Positions 18,375-27,482 are shown, counted from the first letter of the stretch. The stretch is 64,000 bases of DNA from Marinomonas agarivorans (GCA_002173415.2 NHNK02000004.1:145408-209407), one strand, 5' to 3'. Numbers and translations: made by a program. Notes: generated by a model not told the origin, from the letters alone.

Positions 18375-18539
18375 ATGGGGACATCCATCACAAGTTGGGA
18401 AAATGTTACTGCGTATTTTACCTTTGCAGATAATCCTGTAGCGCTTGTGCTATTCAGTCTAGGCGTTGCAGGTATTGTTGCCGGTTTAATACACTTTATA
18501 GTGAAGCATGAGAAAAAAGCGTTCGAACATCATAAATAG
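18375..18539 (+). CDS. 54-residue single-helix membrane protein downstream of the Amt gene
   Basis: A short frame starts two bases after the Amt stop with AAAGGAGCATAACT as ribosome binding site. It encodes 54 residues: a polar N-terminus (MGTSITSWENVTAYF), one hydrophobic helix (about 22-43, PVALVLFSLGVAGIVAGLIH) and a basic/His tail ending EHHK. Spacing and the strong site suggest a real gene co-expressed with the transporter. No known family is recognised. A small accessory subunit or stabiliser of the Amt-type protein is the simplest inference. Confidence 0.8.
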   Translation: MGTSITSWENVTAYFTFADNPVALVLFSLGVAGIVAGLIHFIVKHEKKAFEHHK

Positions 18540-18574
18540 ATAGCTAATAATGACACTGCTACAAACGATAATAT

Positions 18575-18619
18575 GGACACCCACCCTAGCACTTTCAAAA
18601 AACGCTTGAGTGGGTGTCC
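18575..18619. terminator. Strong hairpin between the convergent eut/amt and rsmC genes
   Basis: GGACACCCAC (18575-18584) pairs perfectly with GTGGGTGTCC (18610-18619). T-runs are weak on both sides, but its place between convergent genes fits a bidirectional terminator. Confidence 0.7.
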
Positions 18620-18629
18620 TTATAGTCAA

Positions 18630-19709
18630 TCATTTCTTCTGCCGTGCATGGTAGATAGCAAAGCCTTGCTCTCTCAATAAGCGTGTGTGTGTTCCCAATG
18701 CGGCATTCAATAAATTCGGGTAGGGTAAAAAGTCATTAGCAACAACAAATAATTCACCGTTAAGCGTAAGGTGTGCCTTAATGCCCATAAACAACTGTTC
18801 AGCAATGCTATAGTCTGTATTGATGCCTGTATGAAATGGCGGGTTGCTAATTACATAATTGAAACGACCTTTAATATCACGTAGACCATTGGATGCCACA
18901 AGGGTCAATTGAGCACTTAGGTTATTTGCTGCAAAGGTAAGTTCTGTGGCTTTTAGTGCAAGAGCGCTATCATCAAGAGCAGTAATACTGGCGCCCGTAT
19001 GTTGAGCCAACCAAGCGGCAATAATGCCATCACCGCAACCAAAGTCGAGAATACGAGCATCCTGCACTTGGCTCATAAAGCGGTGTTTGCTTAAATGTTC
19101 TAGTAGTAATTTTGTACCCACATCCAATTTGCCATGCCCAAAGACACCAGGCAGACTCACCAAGGTGAGAGTTTGACCGGCAATATCTTGCTGCCAGGAT
19201 TGCAACCAATCCTCTAATCGAAATAAGGAACTTGGCTGCGATTTCTCTCCACAATAGAGCATACAATGCCTAGCGCTATCGACTTTGCCCACATTATCAA
19301 GCAATGGCTGTAATTTTTTATGTGAAGATTTGACCCCACTTTTATTGTCTCCAACTAACCAAACCTTACCCGTTAACGCTAAATGGGGCAGAGTGGCAGC
19401 AAGCAAGTAGTCCAATAACTCTTTTGCCTTCGGTTGGTACAAAATAATATGGTCAAAGTCTGTTGCTGTGCCATCAGGTAACGTCGCAGCAAAAATTAAT
19501 TGCTCTTCAGGCATGCCAATATGCAATAACTGGTCATATATGGTTTTTGATTGACACCATGCGGTTACTTGTAGCTTTCGATCTGTTAGATCAGAGTGTG
19601 CGTGAACCAACTCAAAGGGAAAAATGTCCTCAGGGTTAGCAACAAGTACTTTGCCAGTAAAATCGTCAATGGAGCGTTCAAGTAGTAAACTGGCGGCATT
19701 AAGCTTCAT
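18630..19709 (-). CDS. rsmC: 16S rRNA (guanine1207-N2)-methyltransferase RsmC
   Basis: 359 residues, with the duplicated methyltransferase fold of RsmC: a degenerate N-terminal half and a catalytic C-terminal half with SAM motif ILDFGCGDGIIAAWL and catalytic NPPFHTG. The end (VANDFLPYPNLL) matches the E. coli family. It methylates G1207 of 16S rRNA. The start overlaps the end of the upstream GGCT-like gene by 11 bases, suggesting coupling. Confidence 0.93.
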   Translation of the reverse strand: MKLNAASLLLERSIDDFTGKVLVANPEDIFPFELVHAHSDLTDRKLQVTAWCQSKTIYDQLLHIGMPEEQLIFAATLPDGTATDFDHIILYQPKAKELLDYLLAATLPHLALTGKVWLVGDNKSGVKSSHKKLQPLLDNVGKVDSARHCMLYCGEKSQPSSLFRLEDWLQSWQQDIAGQTLTLVSLPGVFGHGKLDVGTKLLLEHLSKHRFMSQVQDARILDFGCGDGIIAAWLAQHTGASITALDDSALALKATELTFAANNLSAQLTLVASNGLRDIKGRFNYVISNPPFHTGINTDYSIAEQLFMGIKAHLTLNGELFVVANDFLPYPNLLNAALGTHTRLLREQGFAIYHARQKK

Positions 19710-20307
19710 AAGTATCCAAAAACATCTTAGTGGGTTGATCGGTTGCTAAAGTAAGCCACTCGGTTAGCTCAGTGGTATCCAATTCTGGCTGCACTCTTGG
19801 ATACCGAGGTTCTTGCCGATCATTTACCAGTTCATGTTGCCAACCTTGGGTCATATGCACAAAGTCATGAGCGAAGTCATGACCGATATCCAAGCAGCCA
19901 GCCAAAATTACATCCAGATAGCTCAATACAATAGGGCAATGTTGACTTGGATGAGTAATGGTTTGGCTGTAATAGATCCAAACGTCACCTTCAGGTAAAG
20001 ATCGACCTTGGTAGGTTTTTAATTGTGAGGGAGAGATGAGCGCTCTTTGATAGCCTTGCTCTCTTTCGTCAAAGGCAGGTAATTCGTTTTCATCAATCTC
20101 AATAAGCACACCGTTGCAATTGGCATTTTCATCTCGTACTACCGCAACAGAGCTCATGCCAAACTCACTTGTCATTATGGACCAATAGCGCTGATAACCA
20201 CTCAATAAAACTGGCCAAGTTTGGCCTGTTTCGCCTGTTTTAGCCCGACTGGTTGCGCTAATTAAACTACCGTAACCAAAAAGAAAATGTCGCTTTTTAC
20301 TACTCAT
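19699..20307 (-). CDS. Gamma-glutamylcyclotransferase-like protein
   Basis: 202 residues with the BtrG/GGCT fold signature FGYGSLISATSR near the N-terminus and a conserved acidic residue in PAFDEREQGYQR that would be catalytic. It belongs to the GGCT/AIG2-like superfamily; substrates range from gamma-glutamyl amino acids to glutathione, and none can be assigned. The ATG at 20307 (MSSKKRHF) is preferred over a GTG three codons earlier. It overlaps rsmC. Confidence 0.8.
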   Translation of the reverse strand: MSSKKRHFLFGYGSLISATSRAKTGETGQTWPVLLSGYQRYWSIMTSEFGMSSVAVVRDENANCNGVLIEIDENELPAFDEREQGYQRALISPSQLKTYQGRSLPEGDVWIYYSQTITHPSQHCPIVLSYLDVILAGCLDIGHDFAHDFVHMTQGWQHELVNDRQEPRYPRVQPELDTTELTEWLTLATDQPTKMFLDTYEA

Positions 20308-20439
20308 TGACTGCACTTTTATTTATTTGAAACAACACCAAACATTATAAATGCCGGTAAATAAAATTAAAAATAACCGTGCCATCGAAATACCTTCTTG
20401 CTAAGAAGATATTTCTTCCGTGGCTATTTTTTGTCGCTT

Positions 20440-21036
20440 TTAATGGTGATCGTGCCCTGAATGTTGGTGATGACCATGTCCTTTTTTATGCTTACTGTGC
20501 GGGTTCACTATGTCGTCTGGCGCAAGGATATTCGCCATTAACTCGACTTTCTCTCCATTATGAAAAGTCAGTGTTAGAGTCGCTGTGTCCCCAGCAACCA
20601 GAGGCTGAGATAAATCAAACAGCATGACGTGCAAACCACCCGGCTGAAACAGTACTTTCTTATTGGCCGGCAAATGTGCTGATTTAATTTGTCGCATACT
20701 CATCGCGCCATCAGCCATAAAGTGATTATGTAATTCCGTGGTTTTTGCCACACTGCTGCTTGCTCCTGTCAGCAGTAAATCCTCATTTGTATGGTTGATA
20801 AGAGTAAAATACGCAGCGCTATTTTTCGCACCTGGTGGTGTGGCACGTATGTAAGCCTCTTGAACAAGGATTTGCTCATGTTTATGCTGATTATGCTTAT
20901 GTTCATGGCTACTTTTTGCATGATGATGCTTATGTTGCTCTTCGTTTCCACCAGAATGGTCCGCCTGCACAGGTAAAACCATGATTAACCCACTGAGTAT
21001 GGAAAAGTGTATCAGTGATAATTTTAGTTGTTTCAT
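20440..21036 (-). CDS. Periplasmic PCu(A)C copper chaperone with His-rich ends
   Basis: 198 residues. The signal peptide ends near LPVQA. A His-rich stretch follows (about residues 34-54, HKHHHAKSSHEHKHNQHKH), then a PCu(A)C domain (55-175) with the copper ligands H and M in HNHFMADGAMSMRQI and H and M in GGLHVMLF. The C-terminus is again His-rich (GHGHHQHSGHDHH). The domain delivers Cu(I) to the CuA or CuB site of cytochrome oxidase. The double His tails are beyond the usual family form and may widen metal binding. Confidence 0.9.
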   Translation of the reverse strand: MKQLKLSLIHFSILSGLIMVLPVQADHSGGNEEQHKHHHAKSSHEHKHNQHKHEQILVQEAYIRATPPGAKNSAAYFTLINHTNEDLLLTGASSSVAKTTELHNHFMADGAMSMRQIKSAHLPANKKVLFQPGGLHVMLFDLSQPLVAGDTATLTLTFHNGEKVELMANILAPDDIVNPHSKHKKGHGHHQHSGHDHH

Positions 21037-21162
21037 AAAAGTCTCTTTTAAAACAGTTAGTTACAATAACTATGTATTGTTGATCGTAAGTCCTTGTTGT
21101 TGATCGTAACTAGATAGATTTTTCAGTTAAACAAGGTTTTTAACCTATCTAGGTTAGAAGCG

Positions 21163-21582
21163 TTAACTCACCGTACCAGCAGGCGGCGCTCTAGGAAGGC
21201 GTAAAGTAAGATACGTTATGGGGGTGACAGTTTGGTGAGAGTATCGAGTTGATTGATCTATAAAAGGCGTGAGCAGAGGCTTTTTTTGTTCTGTTGGTAA
21301 GTAAAAATCCGTTAAAACATTACATTTACAGTGTTCTGTGAAGGCTGTTGCAGATGTTTCATATGAAACACTTCCCTTTTCGAAAGGCTCAACTTTTAAG
21401 TAAATAACACCACTTTTTAGACTGCAAACGCGAATATACTCAACGCCATTAGACGAACCCTGAGTAGGTAATAACCAAGCAGAAAAAAGGATACCACACC
21501 AAGTCAGTAGTATTATCCTTGCTTGATTTCTCTGATTCAGATTATTACTAGAAAAAGTCTTATTTGCGAATATCAAAATCAT
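21163..21582 (-). CDS. Hypothetical protein next to copper chaperone (possibly DUF2946-like)
   Basis: 139 residues: one N-terminal hydrophobic segment (about 23-42, ARIILLTWCGILFSAWLLPT), a Cys-containing middle (HCKCNVL) and the end LRLPRAPPAGTVS. The C-terminal RAPPAG and the place beside a PCu(A)C gene resemble DUF2946 proteins, but the match is by eye. It is followed after about 126 bp by the chaperone on the same strand, so joint copper-related expression is plausible. A 16-bp palindrome close to the parS consensus lies inside it. Confidence 0.6.
   Translation of the reverse strand: MILIFANKTFSSNNLNQRNQARIILLTWCGILFSAWLLPTQGSSNGVEYIRVCSLKSGVIYLKVEPFEKGSVSYETSATAFTEHCKCNVLTDFYLPTEQKKPLLTPFIDQSTRYSHQTVTPITYLTLRLPRAPPAGTVS
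21355..21370. other. Perfect palindrome TGTTTCATATGAAACA (degenerate parS-like)
   Basis: A perfect 16-bp palindrome identical to the parS consensus TGTTTCACGTGAAACA except for the two central bases. It lies inside the hypothetical gene, far from the 43-50 kb cluster. It may be a weak ParB site or chance. Confidence 0.4.
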
Positions 21583-21625
21583 CAGGCCTTTTTACGATAG
21601 TAAACATTCACTTTCTATATAAGCC

Positions 21626-23197
21626 TTACAAGAAGTGGTTTCGTACTTGTTGAGATAGAATTTCCAGTGCCATTTTTAACTTTTCTTTTGGTGTTTGAGT
21701 AAAGCCTAACACAAAGCCCTGCTGGGGTAATTGCGCTTTATCGTCATTCACTAAAGATGAGGATTGCACATAGTGCTTACTCAAAGAGCTAATGTAAATG
21801 TGGCGTTTAACAAGGCATTCTTCTATATGTTGATCTAACTCCTTAGGTTCCGTGCCGTTTTTAACTCCAGCAGTTTGTTCATGTCGTTTGATCCAGTGGG
21901 GCTTGAAGCACAATAAGGTATGCATACCGCCAGCAGGTTTTTGCCAAGTGAAATAAAGTGCTAACTGTTTGTTTAATATAGTGTTTACATAGTTTCGTTT
22001 ATCAAGATAAAGACGTCGCATACGTCTCAAATGCGCAGAAAAACCACCTGTTTCAATAAAATCGGCTAAAACCGCCTGCATGGGTAATGAAGCAGAACTA
22101 CCAATTTGTTGTTGGCTGACTTTAATTGCCTCTATTTTACTTTTTGGTGCGACGATGAAACCCAAACGTAAACTGCGAAATAGCACTTTAGAGAAACTAC
22201 CAATAAAGAAGGTACTTTGACTCGCATCTAGGCTCATTAGAGGAATACCAACTCTACCGTGATAAAGGAACTCGTTGTCATAGTCGTCTTCGATTAGCCA
22301 GAGTCTGTTATCATTACCTGTTTTTTCGGCTTCTGTTTTGCAATTCATCAATAAAGACAACCAATCTTGACGCCGGCTCGAACTCATTATCGTGCCTAAA
22401 GGGTACTGGCGATTAGGTGTAATTAGGGCAATATTAGGCTGTTTGCGTTTTGTCGATTGCAACTCTGGGAGAGTAGCGCCTTCATGATCAACAGGCAGAT
22501 TATGAACATTGCCACCCAGCCAAGAGAAGACATTTGCTATGGGAGGAAAGCAAGGGGTTTCAAGCCAAACCGTTTGTTGTTTAGAATTGGCCGATTCAAT
22601 CAAGGCATTGGTTAAAATGCTTAGTGCATCTCGGTTGCCTGCTGTAATAATAATTTGCTCTTCATCGCACTGTAAGCCACGCAGATTTTTAAGGTAATCT
22701 ACCAATTGCCTTTTTAATTCTGGTAACCCAGAGTTATAAAAACCTTGCATGATTTTTTCGTCTGGATTTAACCAACTACGACGCATTGATGCGGCCCATG
22801 CTCGATTAGGAAAAGCGTTTACGTCCGCACCAGAATGCAAAAAAATCTCTTCTTTCTTTTCTACCCAATCGCTATTAAGTAATTTCTTTCTCGCAACCTC
22901 TGCCGCTGACTCATGATCATTGACATGCAGTGTTGGTAATAACTCAGCAACAAAAACTCCCTGCTTTGGTTTTGTAACTAAAAACCCTTCTGCAATGAGA
23001 ATATCGTAACTTTTGATTGTTGTCGTTCGAGAGACACCCAAACTTTTTGCTAACTCTCGAGTGGAGGGAATTTTTTCACCAGACAGTAAATCGCCTGCGG
23101 CAATTTTGCTTTTTAATTGTTCCACTATCTGCTGATAACTGGTTTGAGAAGAAGCTGGGTCAAGACTTACCGTCAGGAAGAGATCTACATTGCTCAT
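21626..23197 (-). CDS. MocR-family transcriptional regulator (GntR HTH fused to aminotransferase fold)
   Basis: 523 residues. The N-terminal GntR winged helix (about 15-80, SGEKIPSTRELAKSLGVSRT) is followed by a class I aminotransferase-like domain that binds PLP. The lysine in GSFSKVLFRSLRLGF is the expected Schiff-base residue, and the DDYDNEF motif is present. MocR regulators sense PLP or amino acids. It is divergent from the PaiB-like and PNPOx-like genes, which it probably controls; both products belong to flavin/PLP-related folds, suggesting a B6 link. Confidence 0.92.
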   Translation of the reverse strand: MSNVDLFLTVSLDPASSQTSYQQIVEQLKSKIAAGDLLSGEKIPSTRELAKSLGVSRTTTIKSYDILIAEGFLVTKPKQGVFVAELLPTLHVNDHESAAEVARKKLLNSDWVEKKEEIFLHSGADVNAFPNRAWAASMRRSWLNPDEKIMQGFYNSGLPELKRQLVDYLKNLRGLQCDEEQIIITAGNRDALSILTNALIESANSKQQTVWLETPCFPPIANVFSWLGGNVHNLPVDHEGATLPELQSTKRKQPNIALITPNRQYPLGTIMSSSRRQDWLSLLMNCKTEAEKTGNDNRLWLIEDDYDNEFLYHGRVGIPLMSLDASQSTFFIGSFSKVLFRSLRLGFIVAPKSKIEAIKVSQQQIGSSASLPMQAVLADFIETGGFSAHLRRMRRLYLDKRNYVNTILNKQLALYFTWQKPAGGMHTLLCFKPHWIKRHEQTAGVKNGTEPKELDQHIEECLVKRHIYISSLSKHYVQSSSLVNDDKAQLPQQGFVLGFTQTPKEKLKMALEILSQQVRNHFL

Positions 23198-23309
23198 TAC
23201 TGGTATGCCCTTTTATTTTTTATCTGGATATTTTTATCATACCCAGAAAAGTCTAGTCTGTACAAAGTAAGATTACAAATAAAAGCATTTTCACTAAGAG
23301 AGAAAAGCA

Positions 23310-23939
23310 ATGTTCATCACGAAAAACTTCCGACAAGACAACATAGAGCAGTTACGATCTCTTATATGCAGCTATCCTTTTGCAACATTCATTACTCATA
23401 CGAAAGATCAGTTAGAAGTAAATCATTTGCCTTTTTACTTACACCAAAGCAATGGCAAAGATCGTTTGCAAGGCCATATCGCTAGAGCTAACCCTCTATG
23501 GAAAAACCTCAAAGAACAGTCAGAAGTGCTTGTAATTTTCCAAGGGCCTCATTGTTATATCTCACCTAGTTATTACCCTTCTAAAAAAGAGACAGGAAAA
23601 GTTGTACCAACATGGAATTATGTTGTGGTGCAGGTAAAAGGATCAATAACATTTATTGAAGATAAAGCATGGAAAATCGATATGCTTAATCGCTTAACAG
23701 ACCAACACGAGACAAAACAAGTTGACCCTTGGTCTGTCGCAGATGCACCTGATGAATACACACAACGACTACTGCATGCAATTGTTGGGATAGAAGTGGA
23801 AGTTTCTTCAATGATTGGAAAATGGAAAGTGAGCCAAAACCAATCGGAAGAAAATAAGCAAGGTGTCATCAATCACTTATCAGAGAGTGATGAAGTCCAC
23901 GCTCAAGCAATGGCATCATTTGTTGAAAGCTTCAATTAA
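23310..23939 (+). CDS. FMN-binding PaiB-like protein
   Basis: 209 residues of the FMN_bind_2/PaiB family (MFITKNFRQDNIEQLRSLI, NHLPFYLH, VIFQGPHCYISPSYYP, VPTWNYVVVQVKG). Members have a split-barrel flavin-binding fold; Bacillus PaiB is named a negative regulator, but the biochemistry is thin. It is divergent from the MocR gene and co-oriented with the PNPOx-like gene 70 bp downstream. Confidence 0.88.
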   Translation: MFITKNFRQDNIEQLRSLICSYPFATFITHTKDQLEVNHLPFYLHQSNGKDRLQGHIARANPLWKNLKEQSEVLVIFQGPHCYISPSYYPSKKETGKVVPTWNYVVVQVKGSITFIEDKAWKIDMLNRLTDQHETKQVDPWSVADAPDEYTQRLLHAIVGIEVEVSSMIGKWKVSQNQSEENKQGVINHLSESDEVHAQAMASFVESFN

Positions 23940-24009
23940 AGATGCCTTATTTCATAGACGTAATTTACTCCTAGAACACAGTGTATTAATTCATAATAAA
24001 GGTCATCAT

Positions 24010-24699
24010 ATGCAAGACAAAACTTCCCTTCAAAGCAGTGACAATTTGCAATCAAACAAAAGCAAAGTCCGTCGCGGTGCCAAAAGAGCCAATTACGACA
24101 AGGCACAAATCATTGATATTTTAGATGCCTCTTTAATGTGTCACGTAGCGCAAACAATCAATGACCAACCCTTTGTCACTCCGACCTGTCATTGGCGCGA
24201 TGGTGATTATTTCTATTGGCATGGTTTGTCGTCGGCACGCAATGTTAAGCAAGCCGAAGCAACGCCTGTTTGTATTAATATTGCTTTACTAGATGGGTTG
24301 GTAATGGCACGATCGGCTATGCATCACTCAGTTAACTATCGTTCCGTGACACTATTTGGTACGCCAGAAGCCGTTACAGATCGAACAGAAAAAACACGCC
24401 AGTTAGAAATTTTTGTTGAGAAAGTATCGCCTAGACGTTGGTCACAACTAAGGCCCATGACAGAGCAAGAACTAAAGGCAACTGGGATCGTTCGTATTCC
24501 AATTAATGAGGCTTCTGCCAAAGTACGAGCAGAGCCTCCTATTGATGATGAACAAGATTACGATTGGCCTGTTTGGGCAGGCGTTATACCATTATTACGT
24601 CAATGGGGTGACGTAGAAATGGATCCTAGGCAAACTGAATTTTTGCGCAAAACACAGCAAGATTCTTTTGTTGCACCAATTGCCCCTAACGCTTTTTAG
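24010..24699 (+). CDS. Pyridoxamine 5'-phosphate oxidase-fold family protein
   Basis: 229 residues from the ATG at 24010. The frame is open further upstream but would overlap the previous gene. A split-barrel flavin-type core is visible (AQTINDQPFVTPTCHWRDG, DYFYWHGLSSARN, VMARSAMHHSVNYRSV). It matches the pyridoxamine-phosphate-oxidase-related family rather than PdxH itself. It probably binds FMN; the substrate is unknown. Co-transcription with the PaiB-like gene under MocR control is inferred from layout. Confidence 0.85.
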   Translation: MQDKTSLQSSDNLQSNKSKVRRGAKRANYDKAQIIDILDASLMCHVAQTINDQPFVTPTCHWRDGDYFYWHGLSSARNVKQAEATPVCINIALLDGLVMARSAMHHSVNYRSVTLFGTPEAVTDRTEKTRQLEIFVEKVSPRRWSQLRPMTEQELKATGIVRIPINEASAKVRAEPPIDDEQDYDWPVWAGVIPLLRQWGDVEMDPRQTEFLRKTQQDSFVAPIAPNAF

Positions 24700-25008
24700 A
24701 CGCAGTTGCTTGGTATTTTTTATCACTCAACTTTTTGGGCTGTCTTTTTATAGAAGAAATTTTCTATTTTTGGATAGCCAGAAGTCACCTTCTTCTCGTT
24801 CTATTTTGTGCCAAAAATAAAAAAGCGCTACTATATAGACACTGATCATACGTTAAAAAAACAATAAAAATATCTCCCTGTTATTTCAGTAATGTACGTT
24901 GCAATGCTCAATTCAAGCGCAACACAAAGTGGGTTAAATAATAAGGTTATAACCTAACCAAAGTTGGCTTATTTGCCTCTTATTTAAACGAAAAATTCAG
25001 GAGTTATT
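24700..25008. other. AT-rich intergenic region upstream of the TauE/SafE gene
   Basis: No gene or clear terminator is seen. A perfect 12-bp palindrome AGGTTATAACCT at 24944-24955, 53 bp before the exporter start, is a candidate operator. Confidence 0.4.
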
Positions 25009-25779
25009 ATGGAAGCGTTGCTGTGGTGGCAGTATGGTTTAATTGCTCTCATTTTTATTTGGAGCGGTTTTGTTCGCAGTGGTCTCGGTTTTGGCGGCGC
25101 AGCCTTGGCATTACCTTTCTTACTTTTAGTTATGAATGAGCCCTTGGTTTTTTTACCTATTGTGGCAATTCATTTACTTATCTTTTCCAGTTGGATTGCG
25201 ATTAAAGGTTATCGCTCCACAAAGCAAATTCAACAAGAAAGCTCTATTGATTGGGCTTATCTTAAAAAATCACTCGCAATCATGATTGTGCCAAAACTGA
25301 TCGGTGTATTTGGTTTATTAACACTCCCTGCCAATTTAATGACCGCCATTATCTTCTCGATTATTGCGATTTATGCTGTTTCGTACCTGTTGAATAAGCC
25401 TTTTACCAGTAACAACTCTTACCTTGATGCCGTCTTTTTGATGCTGGGCGGCTATTTCAGTGGAACATCATTAATCGGTGCACCGCTTATTGTTGCCGTC
25501 TTTGCGACTAAAGTTGCCAAGCATCAGCTGCGAGACACGTTATTTATATTATGGTTTCTATTAGTTCTAATAAAAATGGTCTCTTTCCTGATTGCCGATG
25601 TGGATTTGCAGCTTATTCATCAGCTCTGGTTATTGCCTTGTGCATTCATTGGCCACTTACTGGGGCAAGCATTTCATAATAAATTGCAAAAGGTGGATAC
25701 ACCCACTTTTTTCAGGGTGTTGGGCGTTGTATTACTCATAATTTGTGGTGTTGGTTTTTACAACAACTTCCTATTGTAA
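25009..25779 (+). CDS. TauE/SafE-family membrane anion exporter
   Basis: 256 residues with about eight hydrophobic helices and the family's two half-repeats: GFVRSGLGFGGAALALPFLL near the N-terminus and GGYFSGTSLIGAPLIVAVFA in the second half. Members move sulfite, sulfoacetate or related organic anions across the inner membrane. AGGAG precedes the ATG. It is a single-gene unit, and no sulfonate genes are nearby, so the substrate is open. Confidence 0.88.
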   Translation: MEALLWWQYGLIALIFIWSGFVRSGLGFGGAALALPFLLLVMNEPLVFLPIVAIHLLIFSSWIAIKGYRSTKQIQQESSIDWAYLKKSLAIMIVPKLIGVFGLLTLPANLMTAIIFSIIAIYAVSYLLNKPFTSNNSYLDAVFLMLGGYFSGTSLIGAPLIVAVFATKVAKHQLRDTLFILWFLLVLIKMVSFLIADVDLQLIHQLWLLPCAFIGHLLGQAFHNKLQKVDTPTFFRVLGVVLLIICGVGFYNNFLL

Positions 25780-25810
25780 TGAATACTCATACGTTTTGTT
25801 GTTGATGACA

Positions 25811-27193
25811 TTATTGCGTGTTGGTAAACCAAAGATTAGTACTCATATTGCGACGATAAAGCCAGTAAAGGCTTATCGCTCGCGCAACGAATAGTAGCGC
25901 CTGACTTAACCATAGTCCGTGATTTCCTAACCCCAATTGCTGAGACAAATACCAGCATGGAAAAAACACACCTAGCACGGCAAATAACGTAGAATATTGC
26001 ATCTGTTTGGTGGCCGTTGCGCCAATAAAAATACCATCCAACATAAAAGACCAAATACCTAGCAAGGGCAGGAGAATCAACCAAGGTAGGTAAATCATGG
26101 CTTCTTGTTGAACAGACTCAATGCTGGTCAACAAATGGATGATGGTTTCACCCGACAGCCAAAAGGTAATGACTAACAAACAGGCAGCAATTAAGGCCCA
26201 GAAGGTAGAAAACCACACGGTTTGTTGGAAAGCACTGCGGTCTTGTTTACCAATACATTCGCCACAAAGCGCTTCAACCGCGAATGCAAAGCCGTCTAAT
26301 GCATTGGAGATAATCATCAGAAAAATCAGCAATACCGCATTTGCAGCCAGTATGGCATCACTTTGCTGTGCCCCTTGAGCAGTGAAAAATAAACTGACAG
26401 ATAATAGCAGAATGGTTCTGACAAACAGGTGACGGTTAACCTGCACCAGTGCCATGTAGCGGGTTAATGAGGTGAGTTTTTTCACATCAAAACGCCCCAT
26501 TTTTATGGATTTTTTGGCAGTTAGGCCATGCATTTTCCGATAAGCCAAATACAGCGCTAATGTGAAACCTAGGTAATCTGCCAGTACTGTTGCCAATGCC
26601 ACGCCATCACTGGTCATATGCAGGCCATACACGGCGATCACATCCAGCAACATGTTAGCAATGTTAATCATTAACATGATCCACAATGGGTTTCTGGCTT
26701 GCTGCACGCCATAAAACCAGCCAATTAGCGCATAAGTCGACAAAACGGCTGGCGCACTGAAAATACGGATTTCACAATATAGGCGAGCAAACGGTGCGAC
26801 CTCATCACTTGGGTCGATAAAATATAAGGCAAGATCGATAATAGGTTGGCGCAATACAATGAGAAGCAAACCAAGCACAAGAGCCATCAACACAGACTGA
26901 TACAGTAGCTCTCTCACTCGTTCCAGATCATTACGGCCCCAGGCCTGCGCAGTCAATCCTGTTGAGCCCATCCGCAAAAAACCAAAAGCCCAGAAAACAA
27001 AACTAAAAACAGTCGCACCAATGGCAACAGCGCCTAAATGACTCGCATCCGCTAAATGTCCAACGACCGCAGTATCGACTAGTCCTAATAAGGGTGTCGT
27101 AATGTTAGAGACCATAGGAGGCCAGGACATGCGCCAGATTCGTTGATTGAGTGACTTATATCTTCTCAATAAGAGGTAGCAGGCCGTTAGCAT
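25811..27193 (-). CDS. MATE-family efflux transporter (DinF-like)
   Basis: 460 residues with about 12 helices and the MatE repeats; the N-terminal WPPMVSNITTPLLGLVDTAVVGHL is typical of the DinF branch. It extrudes cationic or toxic compounds using Na+ or H+. It is convergent with the TauE/SafE gene. The N-terminal start could lie a few codons downstream, since the upstream site is weak. Confidence 0.9.
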   Translation of the reverse strand: MLTACYLLLRRYKSLNQRIWRMSWPPMVSNITTPLLGLVDTAVVGHLADASHLGAVAIGATVFSFVFWAFGFLRMGSTGLTAQAWGRNDLERVRELLYQSVLMALVLGLLLIVLRQPIIDLALYFIDPSDEVAPFARLYCEIRIFSAPAVLSTYALIGWFYGVQQARNPLWIMLMINIANMLLDVIAVYGLHMTSDGVALATVLADYLGFTLALYLAYRKMHGLTAKKSIKMGRFDVKKLTSLTRYMALVQVNRHLFVRTILLLSVSLFFTAQGAQQSDAILAANAVLLIFLMIISNALDGFAFAVEALCGECIGKQDRSAFQQTVWFSTFWALIAACLLVITFWLSGETIIHLLTSIESVQQEAMIYLPWLILLPLLGIWSFMLDGIFIGATATKQMQYSTLFAVLGVFFPCWYLSQQLGLGNHGLWLSQALLFVARAISLYWLYRRNMSTNLWFTNTQ

Positions 27194-27482
27194 AAAAGTA
27201 CTTCCCTTGTTCGTTAGGCGCTAATAATAAAATGTCTTGATTAATGCGAGTCGTTTTTTGTGCATAAATATAAGAGATACGCACATATTTGCTCTTATTG
27301 GCAAACATTCCCATCAAAAACAACAATATAAACAGGACCATTGTCGAAAAATGTGTGTATCTCTTATATTTATCCACAAAGTTAGATAAAGCACCCAATA
27401 AAAAAACAATACGTCATTCAACAAATTCGGTACACTTCGTTTCCTATATTAGGTGAACAGCCGTTAAGTTCGAGGAGATAAT

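Noticed and set aside
27370-27378. Perfect DnaA box TTATCCACA in the MATE/small-protein intergenic space
   Set aside because: A single 9-mer is expected about half a time by chance in 64 kb on two strands; no cluster or AT-rich unwinding element is seen, so no origin is called.
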